Shown here: piece by piece, positions 7,204-13,722 of the stretch | Position numbering within the stretch: the first letter of the stretch is position 1 | Layout of the letters: the number at the start of each line of letters is the position of its first letter | IMG/VR virus record: IMGVR_UViG_3300027734_000272 | Location: 1 to 26,591 of that record | Length of the DNA stretch: 26,591 bases | Strand: one strand, 5' to 3' | Source: a virus | Made by a program: the position numbers and the translations under genes | The notes under the pieces: generated by a model | The model's input: only the letters and a program-made list of their open reading frames with translations | Database searches by the model: none | Told to the model about the DNA's origin: nothing

Positions 7204-9261
7204 TCAGTCCTTTCGGTATCGGTACGTTTCAAAGCCCGCAGCCGCAAGCGGCATGTCGGGTGCCCAGTCCGGGTTCGTGGCCAGCAGCGATGCTAGGTGG
7301 TCCGCGTTGAACTCCGGTTGGTCGGGGGCCTCGGCGATGATCTCGTCATGCACCGTCAGCACTATCTGGTAGCCCGCAGCTTCGATGCGGGGCATGTTGG
7401 CGGCCATCACGTCGCGGGCAACTGCTTGGCACAGGTTCTCGAACAGCTTACCGCCGTGCGTGCTGATCCGCGTCCACTTGCGCGTGAACTGGTCCACGCC
7501 CATGTAGGTGACCGCACCGTCCACCAGCTTGGGGTGCGGGTAGACCAACGACCGGCCTGATGGCAGCACGATCCGCAGCCAGCTCGTGCTGGTGATCTTC
7601 AGCCCCAGCGCGACGACGGTGGACCCCCGGTGGTTCATGGCCCGTATGACTGCGTTCTTGAGCTGCGCCCAGTAGCTGGTGATGTTGGGGTGCGCCTCGC
7701 GCCACGCCCGCTTGAGCACGTCGCAGGCCACGAAGGCGTCGTCGGACAACCCGTAGCGTGGGCGCTTCTCTTTGATCACGAAGGCGAAGTAGTTGTCGGC
7801 CGCTGTCACCAGCCCCCGTGGGGCGTTCTCCAGCACCTTGTCAGCCAGCTCGTCTAGGTTGATGCCGTAGACCCCTGCAAAGGTCGCAAAGGCCCCTACG
7901 CCGCCCTCGTAGCCCAGCGCCAGCTCCTGCACCTTGCCGACCTGCCGCTGGTCCTTGGTGACCTTGTCAGGGGTCGTGCCGAAGGACTTGCTGTAGGCCA
8001 GCTTGTACAGGTCTGGGCCGATGCCCTCGTCGAACTCGCGGAAGGCTTGGAGCTTCCACTCCTCGTTGGCCAGCCACGCCTGATCCCGGCCCTCGATGTT
8101 AGACAGGTCGGCCACCACCAGCTTCTTGCCGAACGGGGCGACGATGCAGCTACGGATGGCCGAGCTGGCCAGCTCCATGACGTTGTCGGTGGTCAAGTGT
8201 GCGCACCCGGCCAGCATGGCCTCGATGCCCGCGTCGATCGCCTCCTGCTTGAGCGACGGCCGGGGCAGGTTCTGTGGCTGGAACAGCCGCCCAGCCCAGC
8301 GCCCGGTACGCGCCGCGCCGTTGAACTGCAGCAGCCCACGCAGACGCTTGTCCGCGCTGGTGCCGCGCGCCAGCACCCTGTACTTGGCCGTGCTGGTGGA
8401 GCTGGCCTGCAAGCGCACACGCAGCAGCTCCTTGAGCGCCGGGTCCACGTCCATGGCCAGCGTCTTCTCCACCGTGGCCATCTGCAGGTCGGGCATGTCC
8501 ACTGCGTAGTTCTCAAGTATGTGCAAGCGCAGCGCTGCGCCTTGCGTGGTATTGGCAACGCGGCCGTCGGTCAGCTCCAACGACTGCGCGGTCAGGTCGC
8601 CCTGCGCCCGATCCACAGCACGGATGGCCGCATGCACCAGATCCATGTCGATGGTTACGCCCCGGTCGTTGATGCGTTGGTCGAGCTGCCACAGCGCCAT
8701 CTCGGTCTGGCTCATGTTGTAGTTGGGCATGCGTTCCATGACCGCGCGCATGGCCTCAATGTCGGAAGCGGCGTACGCCTTGAAGCGTTCCCACTCGGCC
8801 GGGTGCGTGTCCCGGGTGGCGCGGGCGATCTTGCGGTTTACGCCTTGGGGCTTGCAGAACAGGTTGATCAGCCGCTTGCCGTCCTTGTCCTTGGCCTTGT
8901 CAGCGGGCAGCCCCAGCACCTCACAGAGCATGCTCAGCGAGGCCGGTAGGCCGTGGCTCAGGGCCTGCACCATGGTGTCATGGATGCGGATAGGGGGAAG
9001 GCACAAACCCCACGCGCGCTGCATAACCGTGCGGTCGAAGTGGCTGTTGTGAATGACGACAGTGACGTCAGTCTTCACCAATTGCTCGGTCAGCTCCGGC
9101 GGCATCCGCATCCCGGTCAGCGTGACGTCGTGGACCTGCGCGGGCTCGTCGTCCACCGCCCACGCCACCAGCAGGATCTCTGCGTCGGCGGCGTAGGCGT
9201 GGGTGCCGTGCGTGATTGGGGTCTTGGAGTAGGTCTCCAAGTCCAAGTACAGCGTGGTCAT
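7204..9261 (-). CDS. Family A DNA polymerase with 3'-5' exonuclease
   Basis: The 685-aa protein is the phage replicative polymerase. The exonuclease domain is complete: Asp7 and Glu9 (LDLET), Asp76 (HNSHFD) and the Y163-x3-D167 motif. The polymerase domain has GRWAGRLFQPQNLPR (320-334), motif A VVADLSNIEGR with Asp385 and Glu390, motif B with Arg439, Lys443 and Tyr451, and motif C VHDE with Asp639. The motif B position that is Phe762 in E. coli Pol I is leucine here (Leu447). Motif A reads DLSNIE instead of the common DYSQIE. There is no 5'-3' exonuclease domain, as expected for phage enzymes. The start overlaps the 57-aa gene by ATGA and has no own Shine-Dalgarno, so it is translationally coupled. 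Confidence 0.95.
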   Translation of the reverse strand: MTTLYLDLETYSKTPITHGTHAYAADAEILLVAWAVDDEPAQVHDVTLTGMRMPPELTEQLVKTDVTVVIHNSHFDRTVMQRAWGLCLPPIRIHDTMVQALSHGLPASLSMLCEVLGLPADKAKDKDGKRLINLFCKPQGVNRKIARATRDTHPAEWERFKAYAASDIEAMRAVMERMPNYNMSQTEMALWQLDQRINDRGVTIDMDLVHAAIRAVDRAQGDLTAQSLELTDGRVANTTQGAALRLHILENYAVDMPDLQMATVEKTLAMDVDPALKELLRVRLQASSTSTAKYRVLARGTSADKRLRGLLQFNGAARTGRWAGRLFQPQNLPRPSLKQEAIDAGIEAMLAGCAHLTTDNVMELASSAIRSCIVAPFGKKLVVADLSNIEGRDQAWLANEEWKLQAFREFDEGIGPDLYKLAYSKSFGTTPDKVTKDQRQVGKVQELALGYEGGVGAFATFAGVYGINLDELADKVLENAPRGLVTAADNYFAFVIKEKRPRYGLSDDAFVACDVLKRAWREAHPNITSYWAQLKNAVIRAMNHRGSTVVALGLKITSTSWLRIVLPSGRSLVYPHPKLVDGAVTYMGVDQFTRKWTRISTHGGKLFENLCQAVARDVMAANMPRIEAAGYQIVLTVHDEIIAEAPDQPEFNADHLASLLATNPDWAPDMPLAAAGFETYRYRKD

Positions 9262-9431
9262 TGGCTGCTTGCGGTACGGATGGCGTGCAGGACCTCTTCC
9301 CAGCCCTCGATCAGGGCCTCGGACTGGTAGACCCGGCCAATCAGGTCGGGGTTTTTCTTTGCGTATCCTTCGCCCAGCAGGCCGTCAACGGCCTCGATGA
9401 CGTCCATCAGTTTGTCTTTCATTCGGCTCAT
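9258..9431 (-). CDS. 57-aa small protein upstream of the polymerase
   Basis: The ATG at 9431 is preceded by GGAGATACACAC, the same leader as at two other operon starts in the window. The predicted product begins MSRMKDKLMDVIEAVDGLL and is 57 residues of mostly helix with a central LIGRVYQSEALIEGW. Its stop overlaps the polymerase start as ATGA. Because it has the strong leader and the polymerase has none, one role is to load ribosomes for the polymerase. I do not recognise the family. Confidence 0.7.
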   Translation of the reverse strand: MSRMKDKLMDVIEAVDGLLGEGYAKKNPDLIGRVYQSEALIEGWEEVLHAIRTASSQ

Positions 9432-9443
9432 GTGTGTATCTCC
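9429..9443 (-). repeat. Leader repeat copy (Shine-Dalgarno plus ATACACAC)
   Basis: On the minus strand this reads GGAGATACACACATG, identical to the copies at 11603-11617 (minus) and 11749-11763 (plus). All three end at start codons, so this is a conserved translation-start module. Confidence 0.8.
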
Positions 9444-9532
9444 GGTGTGTATGTAAAAGGCGGGGGTACTCGCTGCACCGCAGGGCTATTGATACCATCA
9501 CAAGTTGCGGCATCCGCTTTCCCCCCTATTCG
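9432..9532 (-). other. 101-base gap inside the replication operon
   Basis: No gene fits here. Apart from the leader repeat, it is GC-rich with short inverted repeats (CTGC-GGT-GCAG and opposing G and C runs). It may hold an internal promoter or processing hairpin upstream of the 57-aa gene, but I cannot assign a clear -35/-10 pair. Confidence 0.35.
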
Positions 9533-10069
9533 TTAAACCAAGTCTTCCGCCGTCAGGTCGTCAAACTCGTCGGCATCGGCAATAGCGCCGCCACCGAAGT
9601 GCTCACCGTCTTTGTAGAACTGGACACCGGCCAACGTCGCGTTGATGCGCTTACCGTAGTTGTTGTCCTGCACCCACAGCTCGACGCTGGCGTTGACGAA
9701 GCAGCCCGCGTAGGGCTTGCCGTCCTCTTCGGTCAGCGGGGACTTGTTGACGTCGATCACCAAGGGCCGCAGCGCGTTGCGTGCGCTCAGGTACAGCATG
9801 CCCTCGAAGCCCGCGTAGTTGGACTTGAGGTCGCCGCTGTGCAGGCAGGTCTTGTCGGCCGCGCGCAGGGTCTTCAGGTTGGCGTCGGCCTTGACGCCCC
9901 ATTTCTCGCGGGCCACGGCCTCGATGGCCGCGTTGACGGCCTTGACCTGCGGGTCTTTAGGGTCGAGCAGGAAGACCGCGCTGAAGGCGGGCTTGCCCTC
10001 ACCGTTGACGGTCTTGGCCTCAAACAGGCTAGGGAAGCTCAGGCGTACGTTTGTCAGTTTTACTTTCAT
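9533..10069 (-). CDS. DUF2815 phage single-stranded DNA-binding protein
   Basis: The 178-aa protein matches the DUF2815 family, which has an OB-like fold and serves as a phage ssDNA-binding protein. Recognisable parts are the N-terminal LTNVRLSFPSLFEAK, the FSAVFLLDPKD strand, the central aromatic/basic region, KPYAGCFVNASVELW, and the acidic C terminus (DADEFDDLTAEDLV). An acidic tail is typical of SSB-type proteins for partner binding. A TTG twelve bases upstream is in frame, but GGAG lies six bases before the ATG at 10069, so that ATG is the start. It lies 16 bases after the DUF2800 stop in the same operon. Confidence 0.9.
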   Translation of the reverse strand: MKVKLTNVRLSFPSLFEAKTVNGEGKPAFSAVFLLDPKDPQVKAVNAAIEAVAREKWGVKADANLKTLRAADKTCLHSGDLKSNYAGFEGMLYLSARNALRPLVIDVNKSPLTEEDGKPYAGCFVNASVELWVQDNNYGKRINATLAGVQFYKDGEHFGGGAIADADEFDDLTAEDLV

Positions 10070-10085
10070 GGGGTTCTCCAAAAGG

Positions 10086-11240
10086 TTAGGAATTCGTCAC
10101 GTCGTCAAAGTCAGAAGCGGTCGCTGACGTAACCAGCGCGGGCCGCTTATCGGATTCGGGTGCCACCGATGGCTGCCCTTCGGATTGGGTGATCAGGTCC
10201 TGAATCTTGGTCCACTGGCGTGGCCCAACGTCCCCGGCCTTGGCCAGCTTCTCGATGCTGGTGGGGCTGGCCAGTTTGTAGTCGTACATCTGGTCGTGCT
10301 TGATCCGCATGGACTTCAGCGTCTCCTCTGCGGCGTCCGGGTCGGCCCACTGCCGGTTGCCCTTCTTGCCCTGCACCAGCTTGTAGCCGTGGACGGGCTC
10401 ACCGGCCAGCAGGCGGCGCTCGACCTCGGCACGCACTGCCTTGACCCACTTCTCGATCATGTCCGCGTTGGCCATGATGCGGGCAAGATCCCGCTCGTCC
10501 GCCGTCTCGGGCACCACGGTGTCGAAGTCGTCCATGACCGTCTTGGTGATGGCCGGGCAGGTCGCCTTGGCCCTGCACCACTGGCAACCCTTTGCGGAGG
10601 GCATCAGCGGGGCATCCGGCTGCCGGGTCAACTCCGCCATGAGCTGCACCTTGACCATGAAATCGTTCATCTCAAACACGTCGAGGGTCCATTCGGGCAT
10701 GGCGTTCAGGCGGGGCTGCACGATCATCATGCGCACACGCTCAAAATCGTAGGCCAGCTCGTGCTCCACAAGGGCCGCAGCCGCGTACATCATGAGCTGC
10801 GGGTTCTCTTCGGCGTCCACCGCGACACCCCGACCGAACTTGGCGTCGATGACGATCAGCTCGTCCATGGTCATGATGACGGCGTCGGCGGTGCCGTGGG
10901 CATCCTCCTCGCCGGTCATGTGCCAGATGGACAACCGCTGTTCGACCAGCAGCTCACCGCCGGTGGTCTTGACGATGTCGCGCACCGTGTCCACATAGGT
11001 CTGGATTGCCTGCGCCTGCTCGGCCTGCAAGATCAACCCGGTCTCGGCGTCGGTCACGCCTACATACCCGGCCGCGTCGGTGCCCCGGGTCAGGCAGTGC
11101 GCCGACACGGTGTGCATCATCGTGCCCTCCAACGAGGCGTCCGAGCTGGTGTCGGGTATGCCTTCGCACATCCGCACCGAGCCGGGGCAGGACATCCAGC
11201 GCACGGCCGAGCTGGGGGATAGCTGGGCGTGTGCGCTCAT
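10086..11240 (-). CDS. DUF2800 PD-(D/E)XK nuclease with Cas4-like Fe-S cysteines
   Basis: The 384-aa protein belongs to DUF2800, a phage RecB/Cas4-like nuclease family. The SLEGTMMHTVSAH segment (36-48) is the family's LEGTxxH helix. The catalytic core is GTADAV (Asp119) and IDAKFGRG (Asp132, Lys134), followed by Gln148 in ENPQLMMYA. Four cysteines placed as in Cas4/AddB iron-sulphur nucleases are visible: Cys18 near the N terminus, then Cys219, Cys222 and Cys228 (C-x2-C-x5-C). In phages these enzymes are thought to process DNA ends for recombination, and DUF2815 commonly follows. It overlaps the upstream 122-aa gene by ATGA. Confidence 0.9.
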   Translation of the reverse strand: MSAHAQLSPSSAVRWMSCPGSVRMCEGIPDTSSDASLEGTMMHTVSAHCLTRGTDAAGYVGVTDAETGLILQAEQAQAIQTYVDTVRDIVKTTGGELLVEQRLSIWHMTGEEDAHGTADAVIMTMDELIVIDAKFGRGVAVDAEENPQLMMYAAAALVEHELAYDFERVRMMIVQPRLNAMPEWTLDVFEMNDFMVKVQLMAELTRQPDAPLMPSAKGCQWCRAKATCPAITKTVMDDFDTVVPETADERDLARIMANADMIEKWVKAVRAEVERRLLAGEPVHGYKLVQGKKGNRQWADPDAAEETLKSMRIKHDQMYDYKLASPTSIEKLAKAGDVGPRQWTKIQDLITQSEGQPSVAPESDKRPALVTSATASDFDDVTNS

Positions 11241-11605
11241 GCTGCCAGCTCTTGCAGGAAGGCCGCGTAGTCCTCGACCTTGAGCTGGGGGCCCTTGGCC
11301 GCGCCGAACTTGGCCAGCGCCGCGATGACCTTGGCCTTGTCGATCTTGAACGTGCTAGTGATGGCTGCGGCCACCTGCGCGTACTCAATACCAGCGGTCG
11401 TCGCTGGCGTAGAGGTTGTCTCCAAGGTTGCGGTCACGGACGGGCCGGAAGGCTTTTCCTCGGAGGTAGTCGGGGTGTCGCGCTTCAGTACGGCCTTTGG
11501 GACGGGGGGTGCCTCCTGCTGGGCTGCGGGCTGGAAGCCCTCCAGTGCGCGGATCAGGTCCGCCATCATCTCGGTGTTGCGCTCAAGCGCTTGCTCTAGG
11601 CTCAT
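11237..11605 (-). CDS. 122-aa leading protein of the replication operon
   Basis: The start at 11605 is set by GGAGATACACAC immediately before the ATG; an earlier in-frame ATG at 11629 lacks a ribosome site and lies in the leader hairpin. The N-terminal 25 residues are helical (MSLEQALERNTEMMADLI). A Pro/Thr/Ser-rich linker of about 50 residues follows. The C-terminal 45 residues form a helical module (AAITSTFKIDKAKVIAALAKF, then a KVEDYAAFLQEL ending). Similar C-terminal modules occur in phage proteins beside ssDNA-binding and recombination genes, so a DNA-recombination helper is possible. No enzyme motif is visible. Confidence 0.65.
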   Translation of the reverse strand: MSLEQALERNTEMMADLIRALEGFQPAAQQEAPPVPKAVLKRDTPTTSEEKPSGPSVTATLETTSTPATTAGIEYAQVAAAITSTFKIDKAKVIAALAKFGAAKGPQLKVEDYAAFLQELAA

Positions 11606-11617
11606 GTGTGTATCTCC
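11603..11617 (-). repeat. Leader repeat copy of the replication operon
   Basis: On the minus strand this reads GGAGATACACACATG and ends at the start codon of the 122-aa protein. It is identical to the copies at 9429-9443 and 11749-11763. Confidence 0.8.
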
Positions 11618-11623
11618 ATAAAG

Positions 11624-11643
11624 CCACAACGGGATTGTTGTGG
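11624..11643 (-). promoter_or_regulatory. Leader hairpin of the replication operon
   Basis: CCACAAC (11624-11630) and GTTGTGG (11637-11643) form a perfect 7-bp stem with a 6-base loop, just upstream of the Shine-Dalgarno. A possible minus-strand -10 (TAGGAT, plus 11657-11652) would start transcription next to the stem, making it a 5'-end hairpin. Confidence 0.5.
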
Positions 11644-11700
11644 ACAGGCCGATCCTACACCACTTTTCCGGTCGGTTTGTAACTTTTTAAAAATATTTTG

Positions 11701-11728
11701 TTGTGGGTACAAGTTTTTGTTGTACTAT
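11701..11728 (+). promoter_or_regulatory. Candidate promoter of the small-gene operon
   Basis: TTGTGG at 11701-11706 and TACTAT at 11723-11728 are 16 bases apart and match consensus at three and four of six positions. The transcript would begin about 26 bases before the ATG at 11761. The -10 is overlapped by the dyad at 11707-11725, which would allow repression. Confidence 0.4.
11707..11725. promoter_or_regulatory. Operator-like dyad overlapping the -10 box
   Basis: GTACAA and TTGTAC form a perfect 6-bp inverted repeat around a 7-base centre, total 19 bases, the size of many Cro/repressor operators. It overlaps the candidate -10 of the plus-strand operon. The binding protein is unknown; either Cro/YdaS-like protein in the window is a candidate. 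Confidence 0.4.
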
Positions 11729-11748
11729 CGGGTTTCCCTTAACTTTTT

Positions 11749-11763
11749 GGAGATACACACATG
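11749..11763 (+). repeat. Leader repeat copy of the small-gene operon
   Basis: Reads GGAGATACACACATG on the plus strand, the mirror image of the replication-operon leader across the divergent region. Confidence 0.8.
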
Positions 11764-12087
11764 AACTGGAACCCCTACAAACGCATCGCTGACCTTGAGC
11801 GCCGGGTCAATGAGATGCACCACGAGATGCTGCACGTGGTGGCAAGCACCAGCGCGCGCGTGCGCATGCTGGAACAAAAAATGGGCCGCAACACCGTGCT
11901 GGCCGATTTCAAGGATGAGACCGGGCAAACGTCCGGCGGCCTGCCCACCGGAATGTTTACCATTGAGCAGACCCAAGCCCTTCTCGACAAGCGTGTGCGC
12001 GCCAACGCGGCCGCCCGGAAGGCTTACGCCAAGAAAAAGCGGCTGGAGGCCAAGGCCATGGCCAGAGCAGCGGCGGCGCAGTCATGA
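11761..12087 (+). CDS. 108-aa coiled-coil protein, first gene of the ATGA chain
   Basis: The start follows the repeated GGAGATACACAC leader. The first 45 residues form an amphipathic helix (ADLERRVNEMHHEMLHV, then RVRMLEQKMG), consistent with a coiled coil. A Gly/Thr-rich middle follows, and the C terminus is strongly basic and Ala-rich (YAKKKRLEAKAMARAAAA). No family is recognised. The basic tail could contact nucleic acid. It overlaps the next gene by ATGA. Confidence 0.75.
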   Translation: MNWNPYKRIADLERRVNEMHHEMLHVVASTSARVRMLEQKMGRNTVLADFKDETGQTSGGLPTGMFTIEQTQALLDKRVRANAAARKAYAKKKRLEAKAMARAAAAQS

Positions 12088-12221
12088 GATACATCGCCGA
12101 CCTGTTTGCGCTGGTGGGGCTTGTCTCCACCATCGTCGTGGTGGGGTTCTACATGGGCTACGCCACCTATCAACCCAAGTGCGGCAACATGCTGGCCGTG
12201 TTCACCAAGGAGTGCAAATGA
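12084..12221 (+). CDS. Single-span small membrane protein (45 aa)
   Basis: The 45-residue protein MRYIADLFALVGLVSTIVVV... has one hydrophobic span (about 7-27) and a short tail with two cysteines. It has no Shine-Dalgarno of its own and starts within the upstream stop (ATGA), so it depends on coupled translation. Tiny early membrane proteins of phages often affect host envelope or exclusion; the role here is unknown. Confidence 0.65.
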   Translation: MRYIADLFALVGLVSTIVVVGFYMGYATYQPKCGNMLAVFTKECK

Positions 12222-12430
12222 TTCCAACATCCAGACTGCGCTTTGTTAAGCGCGACATACGAGTGCCGTTTCAAGACTATAAAGATGTAACGGAATTAAA
12301 AACAGTTCACATCCTCCAGCAATGGTGGGAAAAGTCAGTAACCATAAACCTTGGCTGGACTGGTGACATGCCTTTGCGTAAAGCAGAGGGAGAATGGCGT
12401 GATGTACCACTTGAGGAGGAGCAAGCATGA
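12218..12430 (+). CDS. 70-aa hypothetical protein
   Basis: The start at 12218 has a strong AAGGAG upstream, inside the end of the previous gene, and overlaps its stop. The protein begins MIPTSRLRFVKRDIRVPF, has a WW pair (LQQWWEKS), and ends EEEQA. Similar small proteins with an I-L-Q-Q-W-W core are widespread in phage early regions. Function unknown. The last codons encode the GAGGAG ribosome site of the next gene. Confidence 0.75.
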   Translation: MIPTSRLRFVKRDIRVPFQDYKDVTELKTVHILQQWWEKSVTINLGWTGDMPLRKAEGEWRDVPLEEEQA

Positions 12431-12606
12431 CCGAAGACCAAAGGTGGCAGGTCATGAGCGCCCTTATGCCGCCCGCGTACTTGGCCGCAATCATCACAAG
12501 GATTGCAGACGGCACTATCAACAGAGCAGGCGCACTGATTGTGTTTGACGCCATCTACGAACAAAACAAGGCTAAATTAGCCAAAGCAATTGAGGAGCAA
12601 GCATGA
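12416..12606 (+). repeat. Pair of 15-base direct repeats flanking the 59-aa gene
   Basis: GAGGAGCAAGCATGA occurs at 12416-12430 and again at 12592-12606. Each copy contains a Shine-Dalgarno, the upstream gene's last codons and the downstream ATG. Confidence 0.75.
12427..12606 (+). CDS. 59-aa helical protein flanked by a direct repeat
   Basis: The 59-aa protein starts MTEDQRWQVMSALMPPAYLA and ends AKAIEEQA. It is predicted to be all helix with no recognised domain. A 15-base sequence, GAGGAGCAAGCATGA, ends the gene before it (12416-12430) and also ends this gene (12592-12606), so the gene sits between two identical start/stop junctions. That is compatible with gain or loss by recombination. 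Confidence 0.7.
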   Translation: MTEDQRWQVMSALMPPAYLAAIITRIADGTINRAGALIVFDAIYEQNKAKLAKAIEEQA

Positions 12607-12797
12607 TCGCCATGGTGAAACGACTGCTGACCATGCCGTCTCCGTTGGAGATGGCGGCGCGTGAGCTGATGCAAGCCCAGCGGGCCAAGCTGGAAGCCGA
12701 GAGCGCACGCGAGTACGCATACCACATGGTCAACTACAACGACGACCGCATTGCGCGGTTGCAGGACCGACTTAACGAACTGAAGGAGCAGGTATGA
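12603..12797 (+). CDS. 64-aa conserved phage early protein
   Basis: The protein starts MIAMVKRLLTMPSPLEMAARELMQ and has a long charged helix ending LQDRLNELKEQV. The opening VKRLLTMPSPLE and the EAESAREYAYHMVNYNDDRI core resemble a small family seen often in proteobacterial phages, with no assigned function. It is predicted to be a helical, perhaps coiled-coil, protein. Both ends are ATGA overlaps. Confidence 0.8.
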   Translation: MIAMVKRLLTMPSPLEMAARELMQAQRAKLEAESAREYAYHMVNYNDDRIARLQDRLNELKEQV

Positions 12798-12982
12798 GAG
12801 AAAACACCGACAAAACGTGGATGGAAGTCCACGGCGGCTATGCCAAGGACATGACCCTGCGTGATTGGTACGCGGGGATGGCTATGCAAGTGCTTAAAGA
12901 TGACATTTGGGATTTTGACTTGCTGTGTAAGCAAGCCCACGAATTGGCAGACGGGATGCTCAAAGCGAGGAATGCGAAATGA
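12794..12982 (+). CDS. 62-aa conserved phage early protein
   Basis: The protein MRENTDKTWMEVHGGYAKDM... contains TLRDWYAGMAMQ and ends ELADGMLKARNAK. This TLRDWFAG-type segment with an alternating helix is a recurrent short phage family of unknown function. Both ends are ATGA overlaps. It has two tryptophans in the first 26 residues and one cysteine. Confidence 0.8.
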   Translation: MRENTDKTWMEVHGGYAKDMTLRDWYAGMAMQVLKDDIWDFDLLCKQAHELADGMLKARNAK

Positions 12983-13134
12983 TACTTACACCGCAGCAGA
13001 TGTCCGAGTCAGTTTTGAAAACATTGGAGGATGTTGTTGCCGACATCTACCCACCCGAAGAACGTGAAGAAGCCAAGGCCCGCATTCTTGATGCATGGAG
13101 CGCGGAAATGTTTCAGCGGAGGGTTGCAGAATGA
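12979..13134 (+). CDS. 51-aa helical protein
   Basis: Translation from the ATG at 12979 gives a 51-residue acidic protein that begins MILTPQQMSESVLKTLEDVV and ends MFQRRVAE. It has no recognised domain. It fits exactly between its neighbours through ATGA overlaps on both sides, which is the main support. Confidence 0.65.
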   Translation: MILTPQQMSESVLKTLEDVVADIYPPEEREEAKARILDAWSAEMFQRRVAE

Positions 13135-13253
13135 ACGACGACGATTCTGGTGGCGAATTTTTCTTCGACTTGTTGAAGACCGTGGTCGCCATACTTTTCT
13201 TCCTGCTGTTTGTGTCCGTGCTAGGCAGCGTGGTGTGGGGGTTGGTAGCATGA
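13131..13253 (+). CDS. 40-aa single-span membrane protein
   Basis: The 40-residue protein starts with the acidic MNDDDSGGEFF and continues into a hydrophobic segment (about 13-36, TVVAILFFLLFVSVLGSVVW). The acidic N terminus suggests N-out topology under the positive-inside rule. ATGA junctions occur on both sides. Function unknown. Confidence 0.65.
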   Translation: MNDDDSGGEFFFDLLKTVVAILFFLLFVSVLGSVVWGLVA

Positions 13254-13462
13254 TCCAGACCATCTTCATACCAATCCTGTTCGTCTGCATGAACAACAAC
13301 TGCGAGTTCATGCAATCACAAACGTGGTTCAAAACTGAACCGCAATGCCGCAGCGCGGTGGATGCGCAGAAAGACAACCTACGCAAGATGGCCGCCAAAG
13401 GCAACGCGGTGATCGCGCAGCTCGAAGGCACTTGCATCACACTCAAGAATGGAATGTTATGA
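13250..13462 (+). CDS. 70-aa small secreted or membrane Cys protein
   Basis: The N terminus (MIQTIFIPILFVCMNNNCEF) is a short hydrophobic stretch like a signal peptide or membrane anchor. It is followed by a hydrophilic region with cysteines at about 13, 18, 33 and 62 that could pair in the periplasm. Small phage proteins with a hydrophobic start and spaced cysteines in early operons are common but unassigned. ATGA overlaps link it to both neighbours. Confidence 0.7.
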   Translation: MIQTIFIPILFVCMNNNCEFMQSQTWFKTEPQCRSAVDAQKDNLRKMAAKGNAVIAQLEGTCITLKNGML

Positions 13463-13722
13463 AAACACCAGAAGACGAAGCCTTTGATGAACTTGCCCGC
13501 AAGCAGGGTGACTGGGGCGGCGGCTTCCCAGCCAAGCGCAAGATGGCTGCGGATAAGTTGCAGGAGCCTGACATGCTGACCATTGCGTACCAGTCGGGCT
13601 TCTACGACGGCAAGCAGGCGGCACTGGCCAAGCGCGAGTGGAACTTCTGCGAACGCTGCGGCAAGCGCACAAAAGACCTGACCACCATTCACACCTGCAC
13701 ACCGCCACAGGAGGGAACATGA
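13459..13722 (+). CDS. 87-aa protein with C-terminal zinc-ribbon-like cysteines
   Basis: The N-terminal part is MKTPEDEAFDELARKQGDW, followed by a helix containing YQSGFYDGKQAALAK. The C terminus has CERCGKR and, after a DLTTIH stretch, HTC, so a C-x2-C plus H-x-C set could hold one zinc ion. The YQSGFYDGK segment recurs in other small phage proteins. The function is unknown, and nucleic-acid or protein contact by the zinc module is inference. Confidence 0.75.
   Translation: MKTPEDEAFDELARKQGDWGGGFPAKRKMAADKLQEPDMLTIAYQSGFYDGKQAALAKREWNFCERCGKRTKDLTTIHTCTPPQEGT

Larger units (their letters stand above)
11606..11760. promoter_or_regulatory. Divergent control region between the two early operons
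   Basis: These 155 bases separate the minus-strand replication operon and the plus-strand small-gene operon. Each side ends in the same leader, giving an inverted repeat of GGAGATACACAC. The centre is AT-rich with T runs and AAATATTTT near 11691. It also holds a leader hairpin (11624-11643), a dyad (11707-11725) and candidate promoters for both directions. Confidence 0.75.

Noticed and set aside
8047-8949. 300-codon plus-strand open frame opposite the polymerase
   Set aside because: Antisense to a family A polymerase with all motifs intact. Composition is shadow-like (His, Leu, Arg, Val-rich).
10185-11222. 345-codon plus-strand open frame opposite the DUF2800 gene
   Set aside because: A shadow of a conserved nuclease gene. 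The His/Gly/Val-rich product has no motif.
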